From assembly GCF_000318095.2 (NCBI RefSeq), contig NZ_KB290718.1:107263-171262 (forward strand): a stretch of DNA of 64,000 nucleotides, read 5' to 3'. Position 1 is the first letter of the stretch, and each line of letters starts with the position of its first letter. Below the pieces are notes generated by a model. The model searched no databases, was not told where the DNA came from, and worked only from the letters and a program-made list of their open reading frames with translations. This DNA is from Alloprevotella sp. oral taxon 473 str. F0040 (GTDB lineage Bacteria > Bacteroidota > Bacteroidia > Bacteroidales > Bacteroidaceae). Position numbers and translations under genes: made by a program. Shown piece after piece: positions 43,712 through 52,732 of this stretch.

Positions 43712-46600
43712 ATGAACCTTACGCAGCACTCTCCCTCCCTCAATCCCTCTTCTACTCCTGCCGTTCCCACACTTGAGGACGGCAACATTGAGATATTGGG
43801 AGCACGTGTGCACAATCTTAAAAACATAGATGTCACTATTCCGCGCAACGCCTTGACGGTCATTACGGGATTGAGTGGTAGTGGCAAGTCTTCCTTAGCT
43901 TTTGACACACTATACGCTGAAGGACAACGCAGATATATTGAGACTTTTTCGGCCTACGCACGCAACTTTCTCGACAATCTCGAGCGACCCGACGTAGATA
44001 AAATCACAGGGTTATCCCCGGTAATCAGCATCGAGCAGAAGACCACCAACAAGAATCCGCGGTCTACAGTGGGCACTGTCACGGAGATCTACGACTTCCT
44101 CCGCCTGCTCTTTGCTCGAGCAGGCGATGCTTATTCCTATCTGAGTGGAGAAAAAATGGTGAAATACAACGAAGAACAGATTCTCGAACTCATACTCCAA
44201 CAGTATGAGGGACGAAAAATCTATCTTCTTGCTCCGCTCGTCAAGCAGCGCAAAGGACACTACAAAGAGTTGTTTGAGTCCATCCGCAAGAAAGGTTTTC
44301 TCAATGTACGTGTTGATGGTGAACTGCGCACCGTTGAATCTGGTATGCGCGTGGATCGCTACAAGAATCACGACATCGAAGTGGTGATAGACCGCTTGAA
44401 GGTGCAAGCCAAAGACGAAGAACGATTGCAACAAAGCGTGCGTCAATCTTTGCAACAAGGCGAAGGACTAATGCTCATCCTCGATGCAGAGGACAACAGC
44501 ATCCGCTATTTTTCTAAGCGGCTCATGTGTCCTTCCACAGGATTAGCGTATCGCGAACCCGCCCCACACAATTTTTCTTTCAACTCTGCACAAGGGGCTT
44601 GTCCCAAGTGCAAGGGTTTAGGTCAAGTGAACGTCATCGACTGGGAAAAAGTTTGCCCAGACACCTCACTCAGCATCAAGCAAGGCGCACTCGTTCCTCT
44701 AGGAAAAGCAAAGAACGCGATGATATTCTGGGCAATAGCTGCCCTTCTTGAGCAACATGATGCAACACTCAACACGCCCGTCAAAGAACTCTCGGAAGAA
44801 GTATTGGATGAAATTTTGAATGGCACGACCGAACGCTTACGCATTTCTAAGAAAATCACTGGCACTGCCGATGACATCTACACCGAATTTGGTGGGTTGG
44901 TGAAATACATCCAGCAGATGGCAGATGCGGAAATGTCTGCTGAATCACAACGCTGGGCTAAACAATTCTCGCGCACCGCAGAATGTCCCGAATGTCATGG
45001 CGCGCGCCTGAACCGCGAAGCCTTGTCTTACAAATTTGGCGACAAGACCATTGCCGAACTTTCTGCAATGGATGTGGCGCAACTCAAAGAATGGGCCGAT
45101 GCCGTGTCCGTGAATCTGAGCGGAAAACAGCTTGCGATAGCCACGGAAATCCTCAAAGAGATTCGTACGCGACTATCTTTTCTCCTCGATGTCGGTTTGG
45201 ACTATCTCTCCCTCTCACGCGCATCAATGACGCTCTCCGGTGGTGAAAGTCAACGTATTCGACTTGCCACACAGATAGGTTCGCAGTTGGTCAATGTGCT
45301 CTACATCCTCGACGAACCCTCCATCGGACTTCACCAACGCGACAACGTGCGCCTCATTCATTCGCTCCGACAACTCCGCGACACTGGTAACACGGTGGTG
45401 GTGGTAGAACACGACAAAGACATGATGCTCGCCGCGGACTATGTGGTGGACATCGGTCCACGAGCCGGTCGTAAAGGCGGCGAAGTGGTGTTTCAAGGCA
45501 CACCTGCCGAGATGCTTCAAAGCAAAACACTCACCGCTGGCTATCTTAATGGCGACAACTTCATCTCGATACCCCAACGTCGCAAAGGCAACGGCAAACA
45601 GCTCCGACTCATTGGAGCGAAAGGCAACAACCTGCGCAATGTCACTGCCACCTTCCCGCTCGGCACATTGATTTGCGTATCGGGAGTGTCGGGATCGGGA
45701 AAATCTACTCTCATCAACGACACCCTGCAACCACTGCTTTCGCAACACATCTACCACTCTCTCCGCGAACCCTTGTCTTATGATAAAGTGGAAGGTCTGG
45801 AACACATCGACAAGGTGGTGGCAGTGGACCAAAGTCCGCTCGGCCGCACACCGCGCTCTAACCCTGCCACCTATACTGGCGTGTTCAACGACATTCGTGC
45901 CCTCTTCGTCAATCTTCCCGAAGCCAAGATACGTGCCTACAAACCAGGACGTTTCTCCTTCAATATCAAAGGTGGTCGCTGCGAAACCTGTCGCGGCAAT
46001 GGCTACAAAACCATCGAGATGAACTTTCTCCCCGATGTGTATGTGCCTTGCGAAACCTGCCACGGCAAACGCTACAACCGCGAAACGCTCGAAGTGCGCT
46101 TCAAAGGCAAAAGCATCGCCGATGTGCTCGACATGACCATCAATCAGGCAGTGGAATTCTTTGAAAACGTGCCCAACATCTTGCATAAAATCAAAGTGTT
46201 GCAAGAAGTTGGACTCGGCTATCTGAAACTCGGTCAATCCTGCACCACCCTCTCGGGAGGAGAAAGCCAGCGCGTGAAACTGGCGACCGAACTCTCCAAG
46301 CGCGACACAGGAAACACAATCTATATCCTCGACGAACCTACCACAGGTCTGCATTTTGAGGACATCCGCGTGCTCATCGACGTACTCAACAAGCTGGTAG
46401 ATAAAGGCAACACGGTGATTGTCATCGAGCACAACCTCGACGTGGTCAAAGTGGCAGACTATATCATCGACATGGGTCCCGAAGGCGGCCGCGGTGGTGG
46501 CTACATCGTCGCAGAAGGCACTCCCGAAGCTGTGGTGCAACAAGGTCAAGGACCTACCGCCCCCTTCCTCCAAGCGGAATTGGCAGCTGCGCAAAAGTAG
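43712..46600 (+). CDS. uvrA: Excinuclease ABC subunit A
   Basis: 962 aa. The DNA damage-recognition ATPase of nucleotide excision repair, in the cytoplasm with UvrB. Two ABC ATPase modules are seen: Walker A GLSGSGKSS and GVSGSGKST, and signatures LSGGESQRIRLA and LSGGESQRVKLA with ILDEPS/ILDEPT Walker B. Zinc modules are CPKCKGLG with CPECHGARLN, and CETCRGNG with CETCHGKRY. The first zinc knuckle reads CPSTG, so it lacks the second Cys of the usual CxxC, which I believe is common in Bacteroidota. The gene stands alone and has no visible SOS box. Confidence 0.96.
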   Translation: MNLTQHSPSLNPSSTPAVPTLEDGNIEILGARVHNLKNIDVTIPRNALTVITGLSGSGKSSLAFDTLYAEGQRRYIETFSAYARNFLDNLERPDVDKITGLSPVISIEQKTTNKNPRSTVGTVTEIYDFLRLLFARAGDAYSYLSGEKMVKYNEEQILELILQQYEGRKIYLLAPLVKQRKGHYKELFESIRKKGFLNVRVDGELRTVESGMRVDRYKNHDIEVVIDRLKVQAKDEERLQQSVRQSLQQGEGLMLILDAEDNSIRYFSKRLMCPSTGLAYREPAPHNFSFNSAQGACPKCKGLGQVNVIDWEKVCPDTSLSIKQGALVPLGKAKNAMIFWAIAALLEQHDATLNTPVKELSEEVLDEILNGTTERLRISKKITGTADDIYTEFGGLVKYIQQMADAEMSAESQRWAKQFSRTAECPECHGARLNREALSYKFGDKTIAELSAMDVAQLKEWADAVSVNLSGKQLAIATEILKEIRTRLSFLLDVGLDYLSLSRASMTLSGGESQRIRLATQIGSQLVNVLYILDEPSIGLHQRDNVRLIHSLRQLRDTGNTVVVVEHDKDMMLAADYVVDIGPRAGRKGGEVVFQGTPAEMLQSKTLTAGYLNGDNFISIPQRRKGNGKQLRLIGAKGNNLRNVTATFPLGTLICVSGVSGSGKSTLINDTLQPLLSQHIYHSLREPLSYDKVEGLEHIDKVVAVDQSPLGRTPRSNPATYTGVFNDIRALFVNLPEAKIRAYKPGRFSFNIKGGRCETCRGNGYKTIEMNFLPDVYVPCETCHGKRYNRETLEVRFKGKSIADVLDMTINQAVEFFENVPNILHKIKVLQEVGLGYLKLGQSCTTLSGGESQRVKLATELSKRDTGNTIYILDEPTTGLHFEDIRVLIDVLNKLVDKGNTVIVIEHNLDVVKVADYIIDMGPEGGRGGGYIVAEGTPEAVVQQGQGPTAPFLQAELAAAQK

Positions 46601-46711
46601 TCAAAGCAAGGAAAGTCATGCAAAAGCCTGACAAACATCTGGCACACAAATTTCCTGCTACTCCCATAAAAAATCAATCCAATCATTTAATAATCCCCTA
46701 ACTCCCTTACC

Positions 46712-48622
46712 ATGTTTGAAGGACAACCCAAAGGGCTCTTCGCCCTTGCCCTCGCCAACACTGGCGAACGCTTCGGCTACTACACCATGCTAGCCGTTTT
46801 CGTGCTGTTCCTCCAAGAAAACTTTGGGTGGAGTGCTGGCCTTGCCGGTACCTACTACTCAACTTTCTTGATGTTCGTGTACTTCCTGCCATTCGTTGGC
46901 GGTATTCTCGCTGACAAGTTTGGCTACGGCAAAATGGTGAAGATCGGTATCAGCATCATGTTCCTTGGATACCTTCTTTTGGCTGTACCCCTCGGCAACG
47001 GTGGTGCTGCCGTTAGTGCCATCATTGGTGCGCTTGCGCTCATCAGCATCGGCACTGGCCTTTTCAAGGGAAACCTGCAAGTGATGGTCGGTGAGCTCTA
47101 TGCCTCTCCCGAAATGGCAGGAAAGCGCGACTCGGCTTTCTCTCTCTTCTACATGGCCATTAACATTGGAGCACTCTTTGCGCCCACAGCGGCTGTAGAA
47201 ATTATGAAGTACGCTCAAGGCCTCGGCTTCAACAAGGCAGATAGCTACCACTTCGCCTTTGCTGTTGCATGCGTTTCGCTCATCATCTCTATCTTGATCT
47301 ACTTTGCCACTCGCAGCACCTTCCGTCATGTTGAAGGTGGACACACTGCAGTTCCTGCAAAGGACAATAGCGCCGCAGTCGCTGCAGAACCCGAATTGAG
47401 CAAGGAAGACACCAAAGCGCGCATCGTGGCTCTCTGCCTCGTCTTCGCAGTGGTTATCTTCTTCTGGATGGCCTTCCACCAAAATGGCTTGACACTTACC
47501 TACTTTGCTGCTGAATTTACTCAACAGTCTGCAACGGGCATTTCATCAATGCTTTTTGATGTCAAAAACCTCGTGATGGTTATCATCGCCATCTATGCTT
47601 CTTTTGCCGTAGTGCAAAGCAAAACTTCAAAGAGTCGCATCATAGCTACCGTTGTAACACTGCTCTGTGCAGCTGGTATCATCTACAATGGTATCACCAC
47701 TGGCAACCACACTGTCGATGTGAGCGCACCCATTTTCCAACAATTCAACCCCTGCTTCGTTGTTGGTCTCACCCCCGTGAGCGTAGCTCTCTTTGGATGG
47801 TTGGCTGCCCGTAAAAAGGAACCTACAGCTCCACGCAAAATCGCCTATGGTATGATTGTGGCAGCCATTGGTTTCGGCATCATGATTTTCGGTTCTACTG
47901 GCATCAGTCCCTTAGAAAATCAAGTGACTGAAAAGTTCAACATCGATGAACAACTGAAGGCGCAGAAAGAAGCAAATGATAAAGAGTTCAAAGCCTTCAC
48001 AGCCAAAGTAGAAGACAATTTCAAACAGCAGAAAGAGAAGATTGAAGCTGAAGTACAAAAGGTTCAGAAACAAGAAGAGCAAAGTAAAGTTTCAGCCTTG
48101 AGCACAGCAAGAGACCTAGAACAGAAGGCTGAAATCAAACTCAATTCGAACCTGACCAAAATCAAACAAGACGCTCTAAAGAACCTAGAAATTCAAAAGT
48201 TGCGCAACGAAGCTGATGCTCAAATCAAAGCCTACGAAGCATCTATGCAAGAAAAAAATCTTGTAGCTGACACAGAGGCTAAGGTGCAAAAAGCCAATGT
48301 AGAAGCCAAGATTGAAGCATCTGGTATGCGTGTTTCTCCCAACTGGCTCATCCTCACGTATCTCATCCTCACTTTTGCTGAGCTTCTCCTTTCACCTATG
48401 GGTATTTCCTTCGTATCGAAGGTGGCTCCTCCCAAGTACAAGGGTATGATGATGGGTGGTTGGTTCGTAGCAACAGCCATTGGTAACTTCCTCACGGTGA
48501 TTCCTGCCCTCTTGTGGTGTAAGGTTCCCCTCGTGGTTGTATGGGGTGTGCTTGCTGCTCTCTGCCTACTCTCCTTCATCTTCATTTTCTCTCAAATGAA
48601 GAAGCTCGAAAAGGTGGCTTAA
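46712..48622 (+). CDS. POT/PTR2-type peptide transporter with a large coiled-coil insert
   Basis: 636 aa, longer than the usual 450-550. TM1 carries NTGERFGYY, the Bacteroidota form of the ExxERFxYY proton motif with Asn in place of the first Glu. GILADKFGYGKMVKIG and NIGALFAPT follow as in the family. Residues about 400-537 are not a membrane segment but a long charged coiled coil rich in Lys, Glu, Gln and Ala (QLKAQKEANDKEFKAF ... EAKVQKANVEAKIEAS). TM10-12 then resume (NWLILTYLILTFAELLLSPMGISF). By topology the insert should be in the periplasm between TM9 and TM10. It imports di/tripeptides with protons. A clear terminator follows. Confidence 0.88.
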   Translation: MFEGQPKGLFALALANTGERFGYYTMLAVFVLFLQENFGWSAGLAGTYYSTFLMFVYFLPFVGGILADKFGYGKMVKIGISIMFLGYLLLAVPLGNGGAAVSAIIGALALISIGTGLFKGNLQVMVGELYASPEMAGKRDSAFSLFYMAINIGALFAPTAAVEIMKYAQGLGFNKADSYHFAFAVACVSLIISILIYFATRSTFRHVEGGHTAVPAKDNSAAVAAEPELSKEDTKARIVALCLVFAVVIFFWMAFHQNGLTLTYFAAEFTQQSATGISSMLFDVKNLVMVIIAIYASFAVVQSKTSKSRIIATVVTLLCAAGIIYNGITTGNHTVDVSAPIFQQFNPCFVVGLTPVSVALFGWLAARKKEPTAPRKIAYGMIVAAIGFGIMIFGSTGISPLENQVTEKFNIDEQLKAQKEANDKEFKAFTAKVEDNFKQQKEKIEAEVQKVQKQEEQSKVSALSTARDLEQKAEIKLNSNLTKIKQDALKNLEIQKLRNEADAQIKAYEASMQEKNLVADTEAKVQKANVEAKIEASGMRVSPNWLILTYLILTFAELLLSPMGISFVSKVAPPKYKGMMMGGWFVATAIGNFLTVIPALLWCKVPLVVVWGVLAALCLLSFIFIFSQMKKLEKVA

Positions 48623-48666
48623 TTCCTTATTTTGTTCAATCTTGTGCTTCTAGCGCAAGCAATTTT

Positions 48667-48708
48667 GGTCGCATTGAAATCTTATGGTTTCGGTGCGACC
48701 ACTTTTTT
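48667..48708 (+). terminator. Terminator of the peptide transporter gene
   Basis: 13-bp stem (48667-48679 with 48688-48700, two G-T pairs), 8-nt loop, then ACTTTTTT. Confidence 0.8.
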
Positions 48709-48832
48709 AGGCGAAGCTTGTATCAAGATTGCCCCAATCAGCCCAAAACCACGCATATTCAGAAGATAAATCTTGGCAAGACTCAAGCCTATTCTTTGCA
48801 ACGTCAAGCAAAATGTCCGTGCTTTTCAATAA

Positions 48833-48912
48833 CTTCTCGGAGAATTTAGAAAAACTCTGCGAGATATTTTTATAACTCTCCGAGATATTATTAGGAAACT
48901 CCGAGATATATC
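48833..48912. repeat. Short tandem-like CTCCGAGATAT repeats
   Basis: Related units at about 48833 (inverted-looking CTTCTCGGAGAA), 48855 (CTCTGCGAGATATTT), 48877 (CTCTCCGAGATATTA) and 48899 (CTCCGAGATATATC). The last three are 22 nt apart. They lie between the POT terminator and the capsule promoter; I recall similar arrays from Prevotella intergenic regions. More GATATC-like bits follow to about 48967. Confidence 0.6.
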
Positions 48913-49027
48913 GTCAGATATCCCATTGCAAGATATCTTCTCCTTTATAATCTCCATCCGATATCCTAAATACGCTTTTCAAATCTCTTATTGGCCGTTT
49001 GATAATACACAAATTCTTAATAAGCTG

Positions 49028-49059
49028 TTTGTATATCCCAACAAAAAATTATACCTTTG
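49028..49059 (+). promoter_or_regulatory. Promoter of the exopolysaccharide locus
   Basis: TTTG (49028-49031), 20 nt, TACCTTTG (49052-49059), a full match to the Bacteroidota consensus. It is the only clear consensus promoter before the Wza-Wzc-glycosyltransferase run. Confidence 0.7.
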
Positions 49060-49315
49060 CGAAAATGTGCTATATGGCACTGTGGTTCCTAGTCTAGCTA
49101 ATGTTGAGCCTTTTGTTTTGCTTGATTTAGCAACCAAGATGCGACACCTTCTTTGTGACGGCCCATGACTACATAAAACGAAGGGATAATAAACTAGCAC
49201 CTATTCACTGAGCTGAAACATCGCTCAGCAGAACTATACGAAACATATCAAAACACCTCAATTCTATCATTTACACCTCCCACACACAAAATGGTGTGAT
49301 GAATAACTTTTCTAT
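49060..49315 (+). other. Long 5' leader of the exopolysaccharide operon
   Basis: About 250 nt between the predicted start site and the wza ATG. It holds a 10-codon frame at 49065-49097 (MCYMALWFLV) and a small hairpin (49208-49213 with 49223-49228). No credible longer gene is seen. Long leaders are typical of Bacteroidales capsule operons, where transcript elongation is often controlled. Confidence 0.4.
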
Positions 49316-50167
49316 ATGACGAGATTATCAACCCTACGCCTTTTCAGCAAAACTAGCAAGACTTGTATATCATTTCATAAGCTTAGTCGCTCATTGTTCT
49401 GTTTTAACCTGTGGATTGTAGCAGCCTTCACACTTGCCATTACTAGCTGCAACACCATTAAGGACATCGCCTACCTACAAGAGATCCCCACCGACAGACC
49501 GATTACTCTGCAAGTGCCTCAAGACATTCGCCTAGAACCTGGTGATCAGCTAAGCATCAGTATTCATGGACGTGATCCGAAGGTTGTAGAAATTTACAAC
49601 ATGCCCAACATCTCCAATGCCACTGGAGGCTCTACCAAAGCAAGTTATACGGTAAATGCCAACGGACAAATTGATATGTTGCAATTTGGTTTAATCCACG
49701 TAGCAGGAATGACACGTGCTGAGCTAGCCAACCAGATTAAGTATCGTTTAGTATCGAGTGGTGTAGTACGCGACCCAGTAGTTGTAGTTGACTTTGCTAC
49801 AATGACTTATTCAGTTTTAGGAGAAGTAACTTCCCCTGGTCGAAAAGCTATTGACCGAGACCACATGACAATTTTAGATGCATTAGCACAAGCCGGCGAT
49901 TTAACCATCTATGGTCAGCGCAAAAATGTACTTGTCATGCGCAATGAGGAAGGAAAACAAACAGCTTATCGCATCGATCTAACCAATACAGAGAGTGTCT
50001 ATTCTTCACCAGTGTTCAACCTAAAACAAAATGATATCATTTACGTTGAACCCAACACAAAGAAGGCCAACGAATCAGTTAATAATGCCAATACTCTCCG
50101 CACTCCAACCTTCTGGTTTTCCGCCATTACCTTTGCTACTACATTACTTCTGTATCTCAAGAAATAA
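49316..50167 (+). CDS. wza: Polysaccharide export outer-membrane lipoprotein (Wza-like)
   Basis: 283 aa. A long N-terminus leads to a lipobox (TLAITSC, Cys45), so the mature protein is a lipoprotein. The polysaccharide export domain is at about 70-150 (IRLEPGDQLSISIHGRDP, YTVNANGQIDMLQFGLIHVAGMTRAEL). An SLBB domain follows (VLGEVTSPGRKAIDRDHMTILDALAQAGDLT). A C-terminal hydrophobic helix (FWFSAITFATTLLLYL) is the likely outer-membrane helix, as in Wza. It forms the octameric pore that lets polymer through the outer membrane. It is the first gene of the locus and is followed 12 nt later by the Wzc-like kinase. Confidence 0.9.
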   Translation: MTRLSTLRLFSKTSKTCISFHKLSRSLFCFNLWIVAAFTLAITSCNTIKDIAYLQEIPTDRPITLQVPQDIRLEPGDQLSISIHGRDPKVVEIYNMPNISNATGGSTKASYTVNANGQIDMLQFGLIHVAGMTRAELANQIKYRLVSSGVVRDPVVVVDFATMTYSVLGEVTSPGRKAIDRDHMTILDALAQAGDLTIYGQRKNVLVMRNEEGKQTAYRIDLTNTESVYSSPVFNLKQNDIIYVEPNTKKANESVNNANTLRTPTFWFSAITFATTLLLYLKK

Positions 50168-50179
50168 GACTATCCGTTC

Positions 50180-52597
50180 ATGCAACGCAATCCTTCAGAC
50201 AACAACACCAACTCTTCGCTCAACCTAAAAGTACACTCAGACAGTGTGCTATTTATGGTACGCGATGGCTTTTATCTATGTTTAGCACACTGGAAATGGT
50301 TTGTTCTTTCGCTATTAGTGTGTTTGAGTTCTGCCACATACTATTTGCTACGCACTCCAAAGACGTATGTAGCTTCTGCTTCTATTCTTATCAAGCCCGA
50401 CAGTAATAAAGGAAATACCCCTGATGAATTGCTGGCTCGTCGCATGAATGTAGAAAGTGGGCTGGATGCGCAGATGACTAATGAAATGCTGTCACTTAAA
50501 AGCGTAACCATCACACGTGCCGTAGCTGAACGCCTCAACCTGGATGTAGAATACACGCACAAAGGTATGTTTCACCCTAAGGTAATATATGGTTCAGAAT
50601 TACCTGTAAAGACGGAGTTTCTCAATATCAGTGAGGAACAGACAGCCTCTCTCTCTCTAACCCTTATGGCAGATGGCCGTGTGCTACTCGAAAACTTTGT
50701 TCGTGATGGACAAAACCTTGGAGGAAGTGTTCTCTCACAAGTAGGTAAAAGATGCGCCACACCAATTGGTCTTTTAAAGCTCACTCCGACGAATGCCTAC
50801 CGTAAAGGAATGACCGATGAATATGACATCAAACGCTCTTCCATTTCTACGACAGCTGCTATTGTTCGCTCACGTTTTGATGTTCAACTGAGTGATAAAG
50901 CCTCTACAATCATCGACATTCGCTACAGTGATGTAAACACTGCGCGTGCAAAAGATGCAATTGATATGCTTATCTCTGTGTATAATGAAAACTGGGTAAA
51001 GGATCGCAACCAGATTTCAGTGAGTACCAATGAGTTCATTAAGGAACGTCTATCGGTCATCCAGCGCGAACTGGGCAATGTAGATCAAAACATAGCTGGC
51101 TATAAATCAGCCAACCTTTTGCCCGATGTTGAGCAATCTGGATCTATGGCAATGGCTCAGGCCAATGATGCAGAGATTAAAGCTCGTGAACTCTCCACTC
51201 AAACCTATATGACACGCCACGTGCGTGAATATCTCACTGATGGACGTCACGAAAACCAAGTATTACCTTCTAACTCTGGCATTAACAACCCATCCATTCA
51301 AGCGCAGATTAACGACTACAACAGCAAACTACTTGAACGTAATCGTCTCCTTGCCACTTCTTCTGCGCAAAACCCAGCCGTGATGGATTTGGAAACGCAA
51401 CTTGGGTCTATTCGCCGTGGTATCATCCAATCTCTGGACAATGAGCTAGACATGCTCAAGACTCAACAACGCGCCACAGAAGCTAGTCATAGTGAGGCAA
51501 CCAGCAGAATTTCTGCCAATCCTCGTCAAGCCTCTTACCTTCTTTCTGTAGAACGTCAACAGAAGGTGAAAGAGTCTCTATATATTTTCTTGCTCCAGAA
51601 GCGTGAAGAAAATGAACTCTCCCAAGCATTCACCGCTTACAATACGCAAATCATTGAGACCCCACATGTAACCGGCACCCCAGCCACTCCCGTGTCAAAA
51701 AAGATTCTTGGAATTGCTTTACTACTTGGTCTCGGTATTCCAGCAGCACTCATCTTTGCGCGTGAAGGTTTCAACACGACTGTACGAGGCCGTAAAGACC
51801 TTGAAGATATGAGTGTACCCTTGGTGGGAGAACTTCCCTTCAAAGGCAAGAAACGTCCTGTATGGCAACGTTGGCGCAAACAAACAATTGTAGCACAACC
51901 CAATATGGTGGTTGCCGATCAACAACGTGACATCATCAACGAGGCTTTCCGCACAGTACGTACGAAGCTAGAATTTAGCATGGGCTTTGACAATGGATGC
52001 AAAGTCATCATGGTAACCTCGATGAATCCAGGAAGTGGTAAGACATTCATCACCGCAAATCTATCTACAGCTTACGCTCTTAAGGGGAAGCGAGTTCTTG
52101 TGATGGATCTTGATTTACGCAAGGCTTCACTTTCACAGTACGTAGGCAATCCGCAAATTGGCCTCTCCAACTATCTATCAGGTCAAATCAATGACTGGCA
52201 CAAGATTATCATACCTCTTGGACAAGTAGATTGCCTACCAAGTGGAGTTATCCCTCCAAATCCTGCTGAATTACTTTCCACAAGCCGTTTTCGTGATTTG
52301 ATTGAAACTGTACGACAAGAGTATGACCTCATCTTCATCGACTGTCCTCCAGTTGAAATCGTTGCAGATGCTGAAATTATAAATCCTGTGGCAGATCTCA
52401 CTCTCTTTGTAGTGCGCGCGGGACTAATGGAACGCTCATTCTTAAACGACATTGAACGCTGGTATCTCGACAAGAAATTCCACAACCTCACCCTCTTACT
52501 CAATGGTACGACGGATGCATTAGGGCGTTATGGCTATCACAAATATGGTTATGGCTATGGCGGATATGGATATGGTGGATACGGCTACGGGAAATAA
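50180..52597 (+). CDS. wzc: Polysaccharide co-polymerase / tyrosine autokinase (Wzc-like)
   Basis: 805 aa. TM1 is at about 40-58 and TM2 at about 510-530. Between them lies the periplasmic chain-length (Wzz) domain with a long coiled coil (about 280-480). The cytoplasmic BY-kinase domain has Walker A NPGSGKTF (about 614), Walker A' LVMDLDLRKAS (about 638) and Walker B LIFIDCPP (about 716). The end is a tail with nine Tyr in 23 residues (positions about 782-804, spaced by Gly), the autophosphorylation cluster. It controls polymer length and export with Wza and Wzy, and a phosphatase partner is not seen here. It lies 12 nt after wza. Confidence 0.94.
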   Translation: MQRNPSDNNTNSSLNLKVHSDSVLFMVRDGFYLCLAHWKWFVLSLLVCLSSATYYLLRTPKTYVASASILIKPDSNKGNTPDELLARRMNVESGLDAQMTNEMLSLKSVTITRAVAERLNLDVEYTHKGMFHPKVIYGSELPVKTEFLNISEEQTASLSLTLMADGRVLLENFVRDGQNLGGSVLSQVGKRCATPIGLLKLTPTNAYRKGMTDEYDIKRSSISTTAAIVRSRFDVQLSDKASTIIDIRYSDVNTARAKDAIDMLISVYNENWVKDRNQISVSTNEFIKERLSVIQRELGNVDQNIAGYKSANLLPDVEQSGSMAMAQANDAEIKARELSTQTYMTRHVREYLTDGRHENQVLPSNSGINNPSIQAQINDYNSKLLERNRLLATSSAQNPAVMDLETQLGSIRRGIIQSLDNELDMLKTQQRATEASHSEATSRISANPRQASYLLSVERQQKVKESLYIFLLQKREENELSQAFTAYNTQIIETPHVTGTPATPVSKKILGIALLLGLGIPAALIFAREGFNTTVRGRKDLEDMSVPLVGELPFKGKKRPVWQRWRKQTIVAQPNMVVADQQRDIINEAFRTVRTKLEFSMGFDNGCKVIMVTSMNPGSGKTFITANLSTAYALKGKRVLVMDLDLRKASLSQYVGNPQIGLSNYLSGQINDWHKIIIPLGQVDCLPSGVIPPNPAELLSTSRFRDLIETVRQEYDLIFIDCPPVEIVADAEIINPVADLTLFVVRAGLMERSFLNDIERWYLDKKFHNLTLLLNGTTDALGRYGYHKYGYGYGGYGYGGYGYGK

Positions 52598-52732
52598 CCA
52601 TAGCCTATCCCAGGATACATCAGAACAAAATCCTTATTGATGCATGATTTTGGGAAAAACATTCATGGGAGATTTCTCATTGAGAAATAGCACTAGTGAC
52701 ATCGTAGTAATAACCTTTATCCTTTTCATCTA

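Noticed and set aside
45224-46594. 456-codon open frame on the minus strand
   Set aside because: It lies fully antisense to uvrA, which has all its motifs. The antisense frame is His/Val/Phe-rich with no known motif and is a composition shadow.
48833-48967. Possible CRISPR array
   Set aside because: The units are short (about 11-15 nt), only three or four, spaced 22 nt with no constant repeat-spacer lengths and no cas gene nearby.
48926-49168. 80-codon frame on the plus strand before wza
   Set aside because: It spans the consensus promoter of the capsule locus and the repeat region, and the peptide has no domain features.
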